The position numbers and the translations under genes are program-made. This document shows, in pieces, positions 25,920 to 33,818 of a stretch of DNA of 64,000 nt; position 1 is the first letter of the stretch, and every line of letters begins with the position of its first letter. The notes below the pieces were generated by a model. The model had not been told where the DNA came from, made no database searches, and saw only the letters and a program-made list of their open reading frames with translations. The DNA comes from Proteiniphilum propionicum (GTDB lineage: Bacteria > Bacteroidota > Bacteroidia > Bacteroidales > Dysgonomonadaceae): contig NZ_CP073586.1 in assembly GCF_022267555.1 (NCBI RefSeq), positions 1,488,001-1,552,000 on the forward strand. Reading direction: 5' to 3'.

Positions 25920-27308
25920 TTAATTAGCTTTTTCAGATACAGCAACACTGCTCTCTGCTTTGTTTTGTTTCCACTCTTTGATGCTATACCCGTGAGCAGC
26001 ATACCATACTATATATGCAAAACATGGGATTAGTACCCAATATGCCAATTTCATTGCATCAAAAGCCGATAATGATGAATTCATTTCAACAAATGAGTTG
26101 TAAACAATAGGCATTATTGCACTTCCACTTAGTGCCATAACAAGGAATGCAGATCCCAGATTTGTATATTTCCCCAGCCTGTTTATAGCCAAAGGCCATA
26201 TACCTGCATACAACAAAGCATTAGGGAGCCCCATCATCACAAGGTACCAAAGTGAAATATCTGTAGTCATTCCAAGGAAATTTACTGTCCCAGATGTGGT
26301 AATGATCAATGCTGATAAAACCAGATTTATTGAAGCGCATATCAGCAGGGCATTCCGTTGTTTCAGATATTTAGGTATAAGAGCAATTCCTAAAAAATAG
26401 CCGATAAAAGTCAGGAACATTGTGTAAGATGGAATATTCCGGGCAAGGCCTGAAAGGCTTTCCCCCATGGTCCCGGCGTACTGGATACTGGTTCCCAGCG
26501 CAATCATCTGGGTACCAACATGAAAGAACATTGCAACTACACCTAACACTAAAGCCGGATATTGGATAATCGACTTGTGTGAATTTTCATCTTCTGTGGA
26601 ACGCTTATTTACCACTGACGGGTCTAATTCAGGCAGTGTTGAGTAACGAACCACAATGCCGAAAACGAATAATGCGACTGCCAGAACAAGGTAAGGTGTT
26701 ATTACTCCTTTTATCAGCGTATCCAGTGCTGCGTTAAGAGATTCACCGGTATAAGCTCCGGCTTCTATTTCCCGTATAAGGACTCTGTCCGATTCTCTAA
26801 TGACAACAGCGGCAAAAATCAGGTTGGCGATCACTCCTGCCAGCTTGTTTCCGGTTCCTACAATGCTCATTCTTTTCGCTGCACTATCTATAGGTCCGAC
26901 AATGGTTACATAAGGATTTGCAGCAGATTGCAAAATAGCCAGTCCAACACCCAGCAGGAACAGACCCAATAAAAACAATTGATAGATGCGCCAGTAGGCT
27001 GCCGGCACAAAAAGCAGTGCACCCAAAGCCATGCACCATAATCCAAACATCATTCCTCTTTTATACCCCACCTTGTTAAGCAGGAAAGAGGATGGTATGG
27101 CCATTACCAGATAGGCTATATAGAATGCAAATGTAACCAGATAGGATTGGAAATTAGATAGCTGAAGAGTTAACTGGAAATAGGGAATTAAAATGGTATT
27201 AACCCAGGATACCAGTCCGAAGATAAAAAACAGGAGTGCCAGAATAATCATAGACTTGATAGTGGTGCTTTTATTCCGGACTTGATTAATTTGAGGTTTA
27301 GTGCTCAT
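25920..27308 (-). CDS. Sugar MFS permease, FucP/NagP-like
   Basis: Twelve-helix major-facilitator protein of the fucose/glucose-galactose (FHS) family. Typical family segments are FFIFGLVSWVNTILIPYFQ in helix 1, KVGYKRGMMFGL after helix 2 and GLAILQSAANPYVTIVGP in helix 4. In several Bacteroidetes NagP-type permeases import N-acetylglucosamine beside nagA/nagB, which fits here: it is the first gene of the run that continues into nagA and nagB. No hexokinase/NagK gene is visible in this window, so phosphorylation must be done elsewhere. Candidate regulator-binding repeats lie upstream at 27401-27433. Confidence 0.82.
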   Translation of the reverse strand: MSTKPQINQVRNKSTTIKSMIILALLFFIFGLVSWVNTILIPYFQLTLQLSNFQSYLVTFAFYIAYLVMAIPSSFLLNKVGYKRGMMFGLWCMALGALLFVPAAYWRIYQLFLLGLFLLGVGLAILQSAANPYVTIVGPIDSAAKRMSIVGTGNKLAGVIANLIFAAVVIRESDRVLIREIEAGAYTGESLNAALDTLIKGVITPYLVLAVALFVFGIVVRYSTLPELDPSVVNKRSTEDENSHKSIIQYPALVLGVVAMFFHVGTQMIALGTSIQYAGTMGESLSGLARNIPSYTMFLTFIGYFLGIALIPKYLKQRNALLICASINLVLSALIITTSGTVNFLGMTTDISLWYLVMMGLPNALLYAGIWPLAINRLGKYTNLGSAFLVMALSGSAIMPIVYNSFVEMNSSLSAFDAMKLAYWVLIPCFAYIVWYAAHGYSIKEWKQNKAESSVAVSEKAN

Positions 27309-27366
27309 TTTTAAATTAATTTTTTAAAACAATATGAAGACCGTGCTTCAAAATGACTTGAATACA

Positions 27367-27374
27367 CAAAATTA
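27367..27374 (-). promoter_or_regulatory. Candidate -7 box of the nag permease operon
   Basis: The - strand reads TAATTTTG, a match to the Bacteroidetes -7 consensus TAnnTTTG, 58 nt before the permease ATG. The matching TTTG at -33 is not clear, which would suit a promoter that needs an activator. Confidence 0.4.
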
Positions 27375-27400
27375 TTTCTTATATTTTTCAATAATGCTTT

Positions 27401-27433
27401 AAAAACGTAATTGTGTTTTCAAAAAACGTTATT
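27401..27433 (-). promoter_or_regulatory. Paired direct repeats upstream of the nag operon (candidate regulator operator)
   Basis: AAAAACGTAATT at 27401-27412 and AAAAACGTTATT at 27422-27433 are spaced 21 bp start to start, two helical turns, a spacing typical of AraC-family half-sites. They lie about 40-70 bp upstream of the expected start of permease transcription; the second overlaps the stop of the regulator gene. Binding by the neighbouring XylR-like protein is inferred. Confidence 0.4.
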
Positions 27434-28592
27434 CATTATCATGATCACTATACTTTTTACGATATTCGATAGGTGTACAGCCTTTCATTTTTTTAAAAAT
27501 ACGGGATATGTTTTTGCAGTCATTGAATCCTGACTCTAAAGCCAGGTCAAATAATGTCCTGTCTGTGGTTAACAATAGATGGGCGAAATAATCTATCCTG
27601 CAGCTTAAAATAAACTGATAAATTGAGATTCCCATTTCGTCTTTGAATTTCACCTCAAGGTTTCGGCGGGATAAAGGTACCATTTCGGAAAATGAATCTA
27701 TGTTGATGTCGGTTGTGAAGTTGTCTTCAATAAAATTCACTATCTCGGATATATATTCATTCGATATATCATACTTTTCTGTCGATTTTCTTAATTCAAA
27801 TCTTGTTGGTCGGATAATTATATCGAAAGGCTCCGTTATCTCTCTTTTAATGAACCTGTCAATTAATCTACCTGCCTCATAACCGCCTTTTTCCACATCT
27901 GTCATGATGGATGAAATAGGAGGATCTGACAAATTGCATATCAACTCGTCGTTGTCAACTCCCAATAAGGAAATATCTTCAGGAATTTTGATGTTATTTA
28001 TCTTGCATATCTCTGAAACCTGGAGTGCAAAGCTATCGTCACAGGCGAATAATCCCACAGGTTTTGGTAACGATAATAACCATTCGTCAAGTTGAATATG
28101 GCTTTTACTCCACTGTTCACCATTCAGGTTCTCACTCTCGAAATAGTAATAATTACCGCCGGCTTTCTCTACCTCTTTCCAGAAACCTTCCGCTCTTTCT
28201 CTTGACCAGACAACGCCTTTGTTACCGTAGAAAGCAAAATTTCTATAACGCCTTTTGATGAAAAATTTTGCTGCCATTTGTCCGGTCCCAATATAGTCTC
28301 CGGTCAGGTTGGAGAAGTATGGGCTACGTTCCTTGTAGTTTTGAAGAAGTATTGGAATGTTTAGAGTAGCTAGAAGATTAGCTCCTTCTTGGTCCCATCT
28401 TGCTATAATTGCGTCGGCCTCCCATTCTTTTGCCCATTCAACAATACCTTCTTCGCCATAGAGAGTTTTATAATAAGCAGGCAGCCGGTAGAAGATCCAT
28501 GGGCCGTGTTCTTTTGAATATTGAATCAGTCCCTTTAGCAGGCGGCGGCTGAACTCACTGGAGTAGTCGATCAGAATTAGTATTTTATTCAT
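27429..28592 (-). CDS. XylR-like transcriptional regulator (LacI-type sensor plus AraC HTH)
   Basis: DNA-binding regulator with a periplasmic-binding-like sensor domain (about 1-275) and a C-terminal AraC-type double helix-turn-helix (about 285-387), the architecture of XylR. Sensor motifs: KILILIDYSSEFSRRLLKGL at the start, GLFACDDSFALQVSEIC, ISLLGVDNDELICNLSDPPISSI, all typical of sugar sensors. HTH motifs: VPLSRRNLEVKFKDEMGISIYQFI and ALESGFNDCKNISRIFKKMKGCTPIEYRK. It lies directly upstream of the nag permease operon on the same strand, so it is probably its regulator and might sense an amino sugar or its phosphate. A TATATTTG box occurs about 40 nt upstream of its ATG (28633-28640). Confidence 0.88.
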   Translation of the reverse strand: MNKILILIDYSSEFSRRLLKGLIQYSKEHGPWIFYRLPAYYKTLYGEEGIVEWAKEWEADAIIARWDQEGANLLATLNIPILLQNYKERSPYFSNLTGDYIGTGQMAAKFFIKRRYRNFAFYGNKGVVWSRERAEGFWKEVEKAGGNYYYFESENLNGEQWSKSHIQLDEWLLSLPKPVGLFACDDSFALQVSEICKINNIKIPEDISLLGVDNDELICNLSDPPISSIMTDVEKGGYEAGRLIDRFIKREITEPFDIIIRPTRFELRKSTEKYDISNEYISEIVNFIEDNFTTDINIDSFSEMVPLSRRNLEVKFKDEMGISIYQFILSCRIDYFAHLLLTTDRTLFDLALESGFNDCKNISRIFKKMKGCTPIEYRKKYSDHDNE

Positions 28593-28745
28593 AGTATCTA
28601 TTCAAATTGCGAAAATAATATATTACTAAGCTCAAATATAGCTGTAATTTATTTAATTATTTAAACGAAATTGAAATTTAACAAAAATTAGGGAGGCAAT
28701 TTTAAAGTTGGATATTTGAACTCTGTTCAACTTTTGCTCTTTATG

Positions 28746-28773
28746 GCAGAAGACAAGCTTTCTTGTCTTCTGC
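28746..28773. repeat. Perfect 12-bp hairpin downstream of the 61-residue ORF
   Basis: GCAGAAGACAAG pairs with CTTGTCTTCTGC around a 4-nt loop, within 10 nt of the small gene's stop codon. It lacks a U-run; it probably marks the 3' end of that transcript or stabilises it. Confidence 0.5.
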
Positions 28774-28782
28774 TAATCAGGT

Positions 28783-28968
28783 TTAACGCTCTACGTGTGA
28801 TCCGGGTGCCCCACGGAACATAGAAACAGTATATTTATAAAGCTTTATACGCATTGAAATTTTTACTCCAATATTGTCATCAGAAGTTTGACAAATAGAT
28901 TTTTTGGTTTCAAAAGCTGATCTGGCCATATCTAAAGCTGCTTTTACTTTAAAATAAGCCGCCATCAA
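28783..28968 (-). CDS. Small basic protein of unknown function, behind a terminator-like hairpin
   Basis: A 61-residue open frame starting ATG-ATG, with an amphipathic first helix (AAYFKVKAALDMARSAF), two cysteines at most, and a basic C-terminal half (ISMRIKLYKYTVSMF). No known family recognised. Coding is uncertain, but context supports a discrete unit: a full promoter at 29065-29095, a short leader, a strong hairpin with a U-run that ends only 4 nt before the ATG, then this frame, then a 12-bp hairpin just after its stop. If expressed, it must be transcribed through the hairpin, suggesting attenuation. It could instead be non-coding sequence below an sRNA terminator. Confidence 0.4.
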   Translation of the reverse strand: MMAAYFKVKAALDMARSAFETKKSICQTSDDNIGVKISMRIKLYKYTVSMFRGAPGSHVER

Positions 28969-28969
28969 T

Positions 28970-29006
28970 AAAAAAAGAGGCCACCTCGATCGAGAAGGCC
29001 TCTTTT
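28970..29006 (-). terminator. Strong intrinsic terminator or attenuator
   Basis: On the - strand AAAAGAGGCC pairs with GGCCTCTTTT (10 bp); the apex can add CTC-GATC-GAG. A run of seven U residues follows. It lies about 50-85 nt downstream of the promoter at 29065-29095 and immediately before a small open frame. Confidence 0.75.
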
Positions 29007-29058
29007 GTAATGGTTAACGTGATATCAGCATTAAGGTAAAAAAGATTGTTTTAGGTTA
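28972..29058 (-). ncRNA. Candidate small RNA or attenuator leader (about 85 nt)
   Basis: Bounded by a consensus promoter and an intrinsic terminator, this interval would yield a transcript of about 85 nt. It contains a 5-codon frame (ATG CTG ATA TCA CGT TAA at about 29027-29010) that could serve as a leader peptide. Whether it is an independent sRNA or the leader of the 61-residue frame cannot be decided from sequence. Confidence 0.35.
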
Positions 29059-29064
29059 TCGATA

Positions 29065-29095
29065 CAAAGGTAAGCCACATTTTTGAATATGCAAA
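29065..29095 (-). promoter_or_regulatory. Bacteroidetes-type promoter (TTTG-N19-TACCTTTG)
   Basis: On the - strand a TTTG -33 box (29092-29095) is spaced exactly 19 nt from TACCTTTG (29065-29072). Both boxes match the sigma-ABfr consensus. It lies downstream of the rpsO terminator and so serves a separate transcript. Confidence 0.6.
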
Positions 29096-29215
29096 ACAAA
29101 AAAACATATTATAAAACATAGTTTTACAATATGTTTTTGCTTTGTTCAAACATGTCTATTCAGATATAACCCTGTAATAGAGAACAATATATTTTGAGTA
29201 AAAAATTTGCCTTGT

Positions 29216-29250
29216 TTAAAAAGAGGATAAAATTATACTTTTACCCTCTT
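29216..29250 (-). terminator. rpsO terminator
   Basis: Reading the - strand, AAGAGGGTAAAA pairs with TTTTATCCTCTT (12 positions, one G-U) around a 6-nt loop, followed by a short U-run. It lies 20 nt after the rpsO stop codon. Confidence 0.7.
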
Positions 29251-29270
29251 CATTTTTTCTTTTGAGAAAA

Positions 29271-29540
29271 TTATTTTCTTATACCTAACTCTTTGATAAT
29301 TGAACGATATCTTTCAATGTCTTTTTCAATGAGGTAATCAAGTAAACGGCGACGTTTACCTACTAAAATTCTCAGTGCTCTTTCCGTGTTATAATCTTTT
29401 TTGTTTGACTTCAAATGATTAGTCAAATGCGAAATACGGTATGAAAACAATGCTATCTGCGCTTCAGGTGAGCCAGTATCAGTGTTAGACTTCCCGTATT
29501 GGGCAAAGATTTCCTTCTTTTTAGCAGAATCTAAATACAT
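29271..29540 (-). CDS. rpsO: 30S ribosomal protein S15
   Basis: Binds the central domain of 16S rRNA early in 30S assembly. The 89-residue sequence carries the S15 signatures: TGSPEAQIALFSYRISHLTNHLK, HxxKxKKDY-type segment (LKSNKKDYNTERALRILVGKRRRLLDYL) and the DIERYRSIIKELGIRK end. Standard length. It has its own consensus promoter (29583-29613) and terminator (29216-29250), so it is monocistronic. A 42-nt leader precedes the ATG; autoregulatory binding of S15 to its leader, known in other bacteria, cannot be judged here. Confidence 0.98.
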   Translation of the reverse strand: MYLDSAKKKEIFAQYGKSNTDTGSPEAQIALFSYRISHLTNHLKSNKKDYNTERALRILVGKRRRLLDYLIEKDIERYRSIIKELGIRK

Positions 29541-29582
29541 ACTTGTTTGTAAAAATTATTACATATATAAATAATTGGGTTG

Positions 29583-29613
29583 CAAAGGTACGTTTAAATT
29601 TTATAATTACAAA
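29583..29613 (-). promoter_or_regulatory. rpsO promoter (TTTG-N19-TACCTTTG)
   Basis: Perfect match to the Bacteroidetes consensus on the - strand: TTTG at 29610-29613, 19 nt spacer, TACCTTTG at 29583-29590, 42 nt before the rpsO ATG. Confidence 0.8.
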
Positions 29614-29626
29614 CAGTTTAGTATGT

Positions 29627-30895
29627 TTATTGTTTGCGTCGCTGTAATTTACCACTCAGTCTTTTAATTGCATCGGCGATCTGTTGATCGGGTTCAATAA
29701 CGTTGTACTCCCCCCAAAAGTTAGGATCCAGAAAATATTCAACACGTTCAGCAATTACATCTGTAGAGTGGATACGTTCGTCACGTGCAAACTTAACCAC
29801 ATTGTCACTATACCTATCTGTAATGGCTATTTCCGAGGCAATAGTGTAAGTGGTTGCAAACAGTCCAAAGAATCGGTTTGTCCATCGTACACGAAACGCA
29901 ACTTCAGTGCTGCTGTAATTAAAATACCATTTCCCGTTATATTCAATAAAATCGACCACATAATGTGCTTTATTCACTTCCACCCTCATTTTAGACGGTT
30001 TTCGCCTGATAAAAATGTTCGCTGCATCTTTTCGGCCTTCCACGTTCATGTTGAATTCCATTCGTGCAAAAGCAAGGGTTTGCGCATCAAGGTATATTTT
30101 CCCTCTGAAAAGGATATCTTTTATTCCTTCATACTCAGTGAATGAAACAATGTAGTGAGGCTTGTTGTTGATATTTACCAATCCTTCAATATGAAACTGA
30201 TATTCTGACGCATCTGTGCCAAATACAACCTCCGGGTTTTTGGCAATATCGAGCATCAGAGCATCACTGATTCCTCCCTGAAATTTAAGTAACACTGTAT
30301 CGCGCGGTGATATATCAGTGGCTTTCCGTCCAATGTAGATCTTTGCCTGATCGTTGCTGTACGATCTGTAAGATGCCTTGTAAACATCCAATACTGTTTC
30401 TACAAGAGAGATATAATTTGATCCTTTTTTAACCGATTCACGGTAAAAAGCCACCATCATATTGGGATCTGAGGAGTAATTCTGGGGAATACGCTGCAAT
30501 GCATCTTTTATAAGGCTTTTACCTTCACCAGAAACCACAAGCAACTCGCTCAATTGAATTGGAGCGGGGATAAGGGTAATGTGATTATTTGGATTATTGA
30601 TAAGGGTAACTATTGGAATTTCCTTGTTTTCATACCCCAGATAGTGTATAATCAGCTGTTTATTCAGTGTAGACTCCGGTACTCTTATAGAGAAGTATCC
30701 ATCTTGGTTGGTTACACTGGAAACTTTCACCTGTTGTACGGTTATACTTGCATTGGGCAATGGCTGGTTTGTATCACCACCTAGTACCCTCCCTCTAAGT
30801 ACTAATATTGAATCAGACTGCTCAATATTTCCGGAGAAGAGATTCAAAGCCGGAAGGAAGCAAAAGAGCAGGAGTAGTTGTAATAAGTGTTTCAT
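29627..30895 (-). CDS. Carboxypeptidase-like regulatory domain protein, exported
   Basis: Exported protein with an N-terminal CarboxypepD_reg-like beta-sandwich (VLRGRVLGGDTNQPLPNASITV to YLGYENKEIPI, about residues 30-110) of the kind found at the start of TonB-dependent receptors, but with no barrel after it. The remaining 300 residues (FYRESVKKGSNYISLVE, GKIYLDAQTLAFARMEF, IEYNGKWYFNYSSTEV) resemble DUF5686-type or related outer-membrane-associated proteins common in Bacteroidetes. I start it at the ATG at 30895, which begins the signal peptide (KHLLQLLLLFCFLPALNLFSG); upstream codons to 30955 are in the leader. Function unknown; likely periplasmic or outer-membrane. Confidence 0.72.
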   Translation of the reverse strand: MKHLLQLLLLFCFLPALNLFSGNIEQSDSILVLRGRVLGGDTNQPLPNASITVQQVKVSSVTNQDGYFSIRVPESTLNKQLIIHYLGYENKEIPIVTLINNPNNHITLIPAPIQLSELLVVSGEGKSLIKDALQRIPQNYSSDPNMMVAFYRESVKKGSNYISLVETVLDVYKASYRSYSNDQAKIYIGRKATDISPRDTVLLKFQGGISDALMLDIAKNPEVVFGTDASEYQFHIEGLVNINNKPHYIVSFTEYEGIKDILFRGKIYLDAQTLAFARMEFNMNVEGRKDAANIFIRRKPSKMRVEVNKAHYVVDFIEYNGKWYFNYSSTEVAFRVRWTNRFFGLFATTYTIASEIAITDRYSDNVVKFARDERIHSTDVIAERVEYFLDPNFWGEYNVIEPDQQIADAIKRLSGKLQRRKQ

Positions 30896-31020
30896 ACAAT
30901 AATAATTTAATTTTACAACAGTATAATGATTTGGCCGTTTACTACAGAATCTCATTAAAACTTTATTTTGGTTTAAAGGCCCAATAAAGTTGTGCTAAAC
31001 AACAACTTTGCTATAATATA

Positions 31021-31051
31021 CAAAGGAAATAAAATGTATGAAATATACAAA
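31021..31051 (-). promoter_or_regulatory. Promoter of the CarboxypepD-like gene
   Basis: TTTG at 31048-31051 and TTCCTTTG at 31021-31028 on the - strand, spacer 19 nt; one mismatch in the -7 box. It implies a leader of about 120 nt before the ATG at 30895. Confidence 0.5.
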
Positions 31052-31288
31052 TCAAACTGGTTTATTTAACTTAAATATAATCCTCTTTCTGTTGCATTGG
31101 TGAATTTATAGGGATCATTTGTATGTAATGTTTGGTTATAACGTCAGATATAATATTTTAATGTGCAATTTACAGAATTTTTGTGATAAATATTCTTATG
31201 AATTTAATTTTTAATCTGAATTGAGAGCCACTTCAGTCTTTTATATCATCAAAATGGTTGTCTGAGGACAAAAACCGTGAGAATTGTG

Positions 31289-31296
31289 TACATTTG
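31289..31296 (+). promoter_or_regulatory. nadB -7 promoter box
   Basis: TACATTTG matches TAnnTTTG and lies 36 nt before the nadB ATG. No good TTTG was found at the -33 position. Its place excludes the upstream in-frame codon at 31284 as start. Confidence 0.45.
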
Positions 31297-31331
31297 CACT
31301 CTGTTGTGAAAATAATCAAAAGAGGAAAAAG

Positions 31332-32912
31332 ATGGTTTACAGGTATGATTTTCTGGTAATTGGTTCAGGTATTGCCGGAATGAGCTTTGCACTGAAAGTG
31401 GCAAAGCAGGGAAGAGTGGCAATTGTAGCGAAAAATTCGCTTGAGGATGCAAATACATTTTATGCACAGGGAGGAATAGCTTCGGTAACAAATCCATGGG
31501 ACAATTTTGAGAAACATATCGCTGATACACTTGACGCCGGTGGTGGCCTCTGTGATGTTCGTGTAGTGGAGAAAGTGGTTCGTGAAGCACCCGCTCAAAT
31601 AAAGGAGTTGATTAGCTGGGGGGTGGATTTCGATAAAGACGACAAGGGAAATTTCGACCTTCATCGAGAAGGCGGCCATTCTGAATTTCGAATACTTCAT
31701 CATAAAGACAGTACCGGAGCGGAAATACAGGTAAGTTTGATAGAAGCTGTCCGGAATCATCCCAATATTGATGTGTTAGATCATCATTTCGCTATAGAAA
31801 TACTTACTCAGCATCATTTAGGACAGGTGGTAACGCGTCATACACCCGGTATTGAGTGTTACGGAGCCTATATCCTTGATCAGGATACCAACGAAATTGA
31901 TACATTCCTTTCGCGTGTTACAATGATGGCTACCGGTGGTATCGGGTCGGTCTATCAAACAACAACCAATCCGCTTGTTGCTACAGGTGATGGCATTGCT
32001 ATGGTAGCACGGGCAAAGGGTGAGATAAAAGGAATGGAGTTTGTGCAGTTTCATCCCACGGCACTTTATCATCCCGGAGCACGTCCTTCTTTTCTTATAA
32101 CAGAGGCTATGCGAGGTTATGGGGGGATACTAAAAACGATTGAGGGTAAGGAGTTTATGCATAAATATGATAAACGGGGGTCACTCGCGCCTCGCGATAT
32201 AGTAGCAAGGGCAATTGATACGGAGATGAAAGAACGTGGTTATGAACATGTTTATTTGGATGTTACACATAAAGACCCTGAAGAGACCCGTAATCACTTT
32301 CCAGGCATCTACAAAAAATGTCTCTCCTATAGTATAGATATTACAAAAGATATGATTCCGGTTGCTCCCGCTGCGCATTATTTGTGCGGAGGTATAAAGG
32401 TCAATATAAACGGAGAAACAAGCATTGGCCGTTTGTATGCAAACGGAGAGTGTGCCTGTACCGGCCTTCATGGTGCTAACAGGCTTGCCTCCAACTCGTT
32501 AATAGAGGCAGTTGTTTTTGCTGACGCAGCAGCCAGGCATTCGCTCCCTCTCTTCAAAAAATTTGGGTTTCAGGAGAATATACCGCCATGGAATGCAGAA
32601 GGGACAACATCACCTGAAGAGATGGTGCTTATTACGCAGAGTTATAAGGAGGTAGGGCAGATTATGTCGTCTTATGTGGGAATAGTACGTTCAGATCTTC
32701 GTCTGCAGCGTGCATTGGACAGGTTGGATATTCTGTTCAGGGAGACAGAGGATTTTTTCCAGCGCTCAGTAGTGTCACGCGATATTTGTGAATTGCGTAA
32801 TATTATAAAAGTGGGTTATATGGTCATTAAACAGGCCATGGCCAGAAAGGAGAGTAGGGGATTGCACTTTACAATAGATTACCCTTTTCAGGATCCGGAC
32901 TCTGTCCTTTAA
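31332..32912 (+). CDS. nadB: L-aspartate oxidase
   Basis: FAD enzyme oxidising L-aspartate to iminoaspartate, the first step of de novo NAD synthesis. The N-terminal FAD motif is GSGIAGMSFALKVA; the family's substrate region is FDLHREGGHS; then MMATGGIGSVYQTTTNP, GMEFVQFHPTAL and VAPAAHYLCGGIKVN appear in the expected order, and the C-terminal helical domain starts near residue 425. I place the start at the ATG at 31332 because it begins with the FAD fold; the frame extends to 31284 without family residues, and the TACATTTG promoter box covers that part. Normal length (526 aa). It leads a + strand run nadB-folP-cdaA-recF-DUF721. nadA and nadC are not in the window. Confidence 0.94.
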   Translation: MVYRYDFLVIGSGIAGMSFALKVAKQGRVAIVAKNSLEDANTFYAQGGIASVTNPWDNFEKHIADTLDAGGGLCDVRVVEKVVREAPAQIKELISWGVDFDKDDKGNFDLHREGGHSEFRILHHKDSTGAEIQVSLIEAVRNHPNIDVLDHHFAIEILTQHHLGQVVTRHTPGIECYGAYILDQDTNEIDTFLSRVTMMATGGIGSVYQTTTNPLVATGDGIAMVARAKGEIKGMEFVQFHPTALYHPGARPSFLITEAMRGYGGILKTIEGKEFMHKYDKRGSLAPRDIVARAIDTEMKERGYEHVYLDVTHKDPEETRNHFPGIYKKCLSYSIDITKDMIPVAPAAHYLCGGIKVNINGETSIGRLYANGECACTGLHGANRLASNSLIEAVVFADAAARHSLPLFKKFGFQENIPPWNAEGTTSPEEMVLITQSYKEVGQIMSSYVGIVRSDLRLQRALDRLDILFRETEDFFQRSVVSRDICELRNIIKVGYMVIKQAMARKESRGLHFTIDYPFQDPDSVL

Positions 32913-32970
32913 TGCCATATTGATTTATTTGATAGATGGAGAGAAACAGTACAAGATGAAAAAAGGAAGA

Positions 32971-33813
32971 ATGAAGAAAACCATTAACATAAAAGGAGAG
33001 TTGATAGATCTCTCCACACCATTGGTGATGGGGATTGTAAATATTACTCCAGATTCTTTTTTCTCCGGAAGCAGAAAGAACTCGGAAACCGAGATTATAG
33101 AAAGGTGCCATCAGATACTTGAAGAGGGTGGAACCATTATCGATATAGGGGCACAGTCCACTACCCCGGCTTCTTCTTTCCTAACGGCAAATGAGGAGGC
33201 TGGAAGACTGATGCCTGCACTGAAGTTGGTGCGAAATGAATTTCCCGATGCCATAATCTCCGTTGATACCTTTCATGCTGATGTGGCAAAGCAATCGGTA
33301 GAGAAGTATGGAGTGAACATAATAAATGATATTTCGGGGGGCCAGATAGATAGCCGCATGTTCCCGGTTGTGGCAGAACTGAATGTGCCTTATATACTTA
33401 TGCATATGAGAGGAGTACCTCAAACAATGCAACAGTTTACAGATTATGAAAATTTTATTCAGGAGATTCTCTACTATTTTTCAGAACGCAAGGCAAAGCT
33501 GAATCTCCTTGGAGTTAACGATATAATTATTGATCCGGGTTTCGGATTTAGTAAAACCCTATCTCAAAACTATGAATTGATGGCTTATCTGAAATATTTT
33601 CATATCTTTGAAGAGCCGATACTGGTAGGTATATCGAGAAAGTCGATGATCTACAAGTTGCTCCAATCCACTCCGGAAGGAAGTCTAAACGGCACATCAG
33701 TGCTTAATACAGTTGCCCTGCTCTCCGGTGCCTCTTTCTTACGGGTTCACGATGTGAAAGAGGCTGTGGAATGCATAAGAATTGTCGGGAAGATAGCAGA
33801 ATTTGACACATAA
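32971..33813 (+). CDS. folP: Dihydropteroate synthase
   Basis: Joins p-aminobenzoate to the pterin pyrophosphate in folate synthesis; target of sulfonamides. Signatures: MGIVNITPDSFFSGS (pterin loop), GGTIIDIGAQSTTP (loop 2; many orthologues have GGxSTRP, here GAQSTTP), NDISGG and DPGFGFSKTLSQN. The frame begins as early as 32920 with TTG; I prefer the ATG at 32971 preceded by GGAAG, though 32956 is also possible. Length about 280 aa is typical. It follows nadB by about 60 nt and is 5 nt before cdaA. Confidence 0.93.
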   Translation: MKKTINIKGELIDLSTPLVMGIVNITPDSFFSGSRKNSETEIIERCHQILEEGGTIIDIGAQSTTPASSFLTANEEAGRLMPALKLVRNEFPDAIISVDTFHADVAKQSVEKYGVNIINDISGGQIDSRMFPVVAELNVPYILMHMRGVPQTMQQFTDYENFIQEILYYFSERKAKLNLLGVNDIIIDPGFGFSKTLSQNYELMAYLKYFHIFEEPILVGISRKSMIYKLLQSTPEGSLNGTSVLNTVALLSGASFLRVHDVKEAVECIRIVGKIAEFDT

Positions 33814-33818
33814 TTTGT

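Larger units (their letters stand above)
30896..31331. other. Divergent promoter region between the CarboxypepD-like gene and nadB
   Basis: This 436-nt region holds the promoters of two divergent genes: TTTG-N19-TTCCTTTG on the - strand (31021-31051) and a TACATTTG box on the + strand (31289-31296). Within the - strand leader an 8-bp stem (AAAGTTGT/ACAACTTT, 30986-31009) is visible. Nothing coding was seen. Confidence 0.5.
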
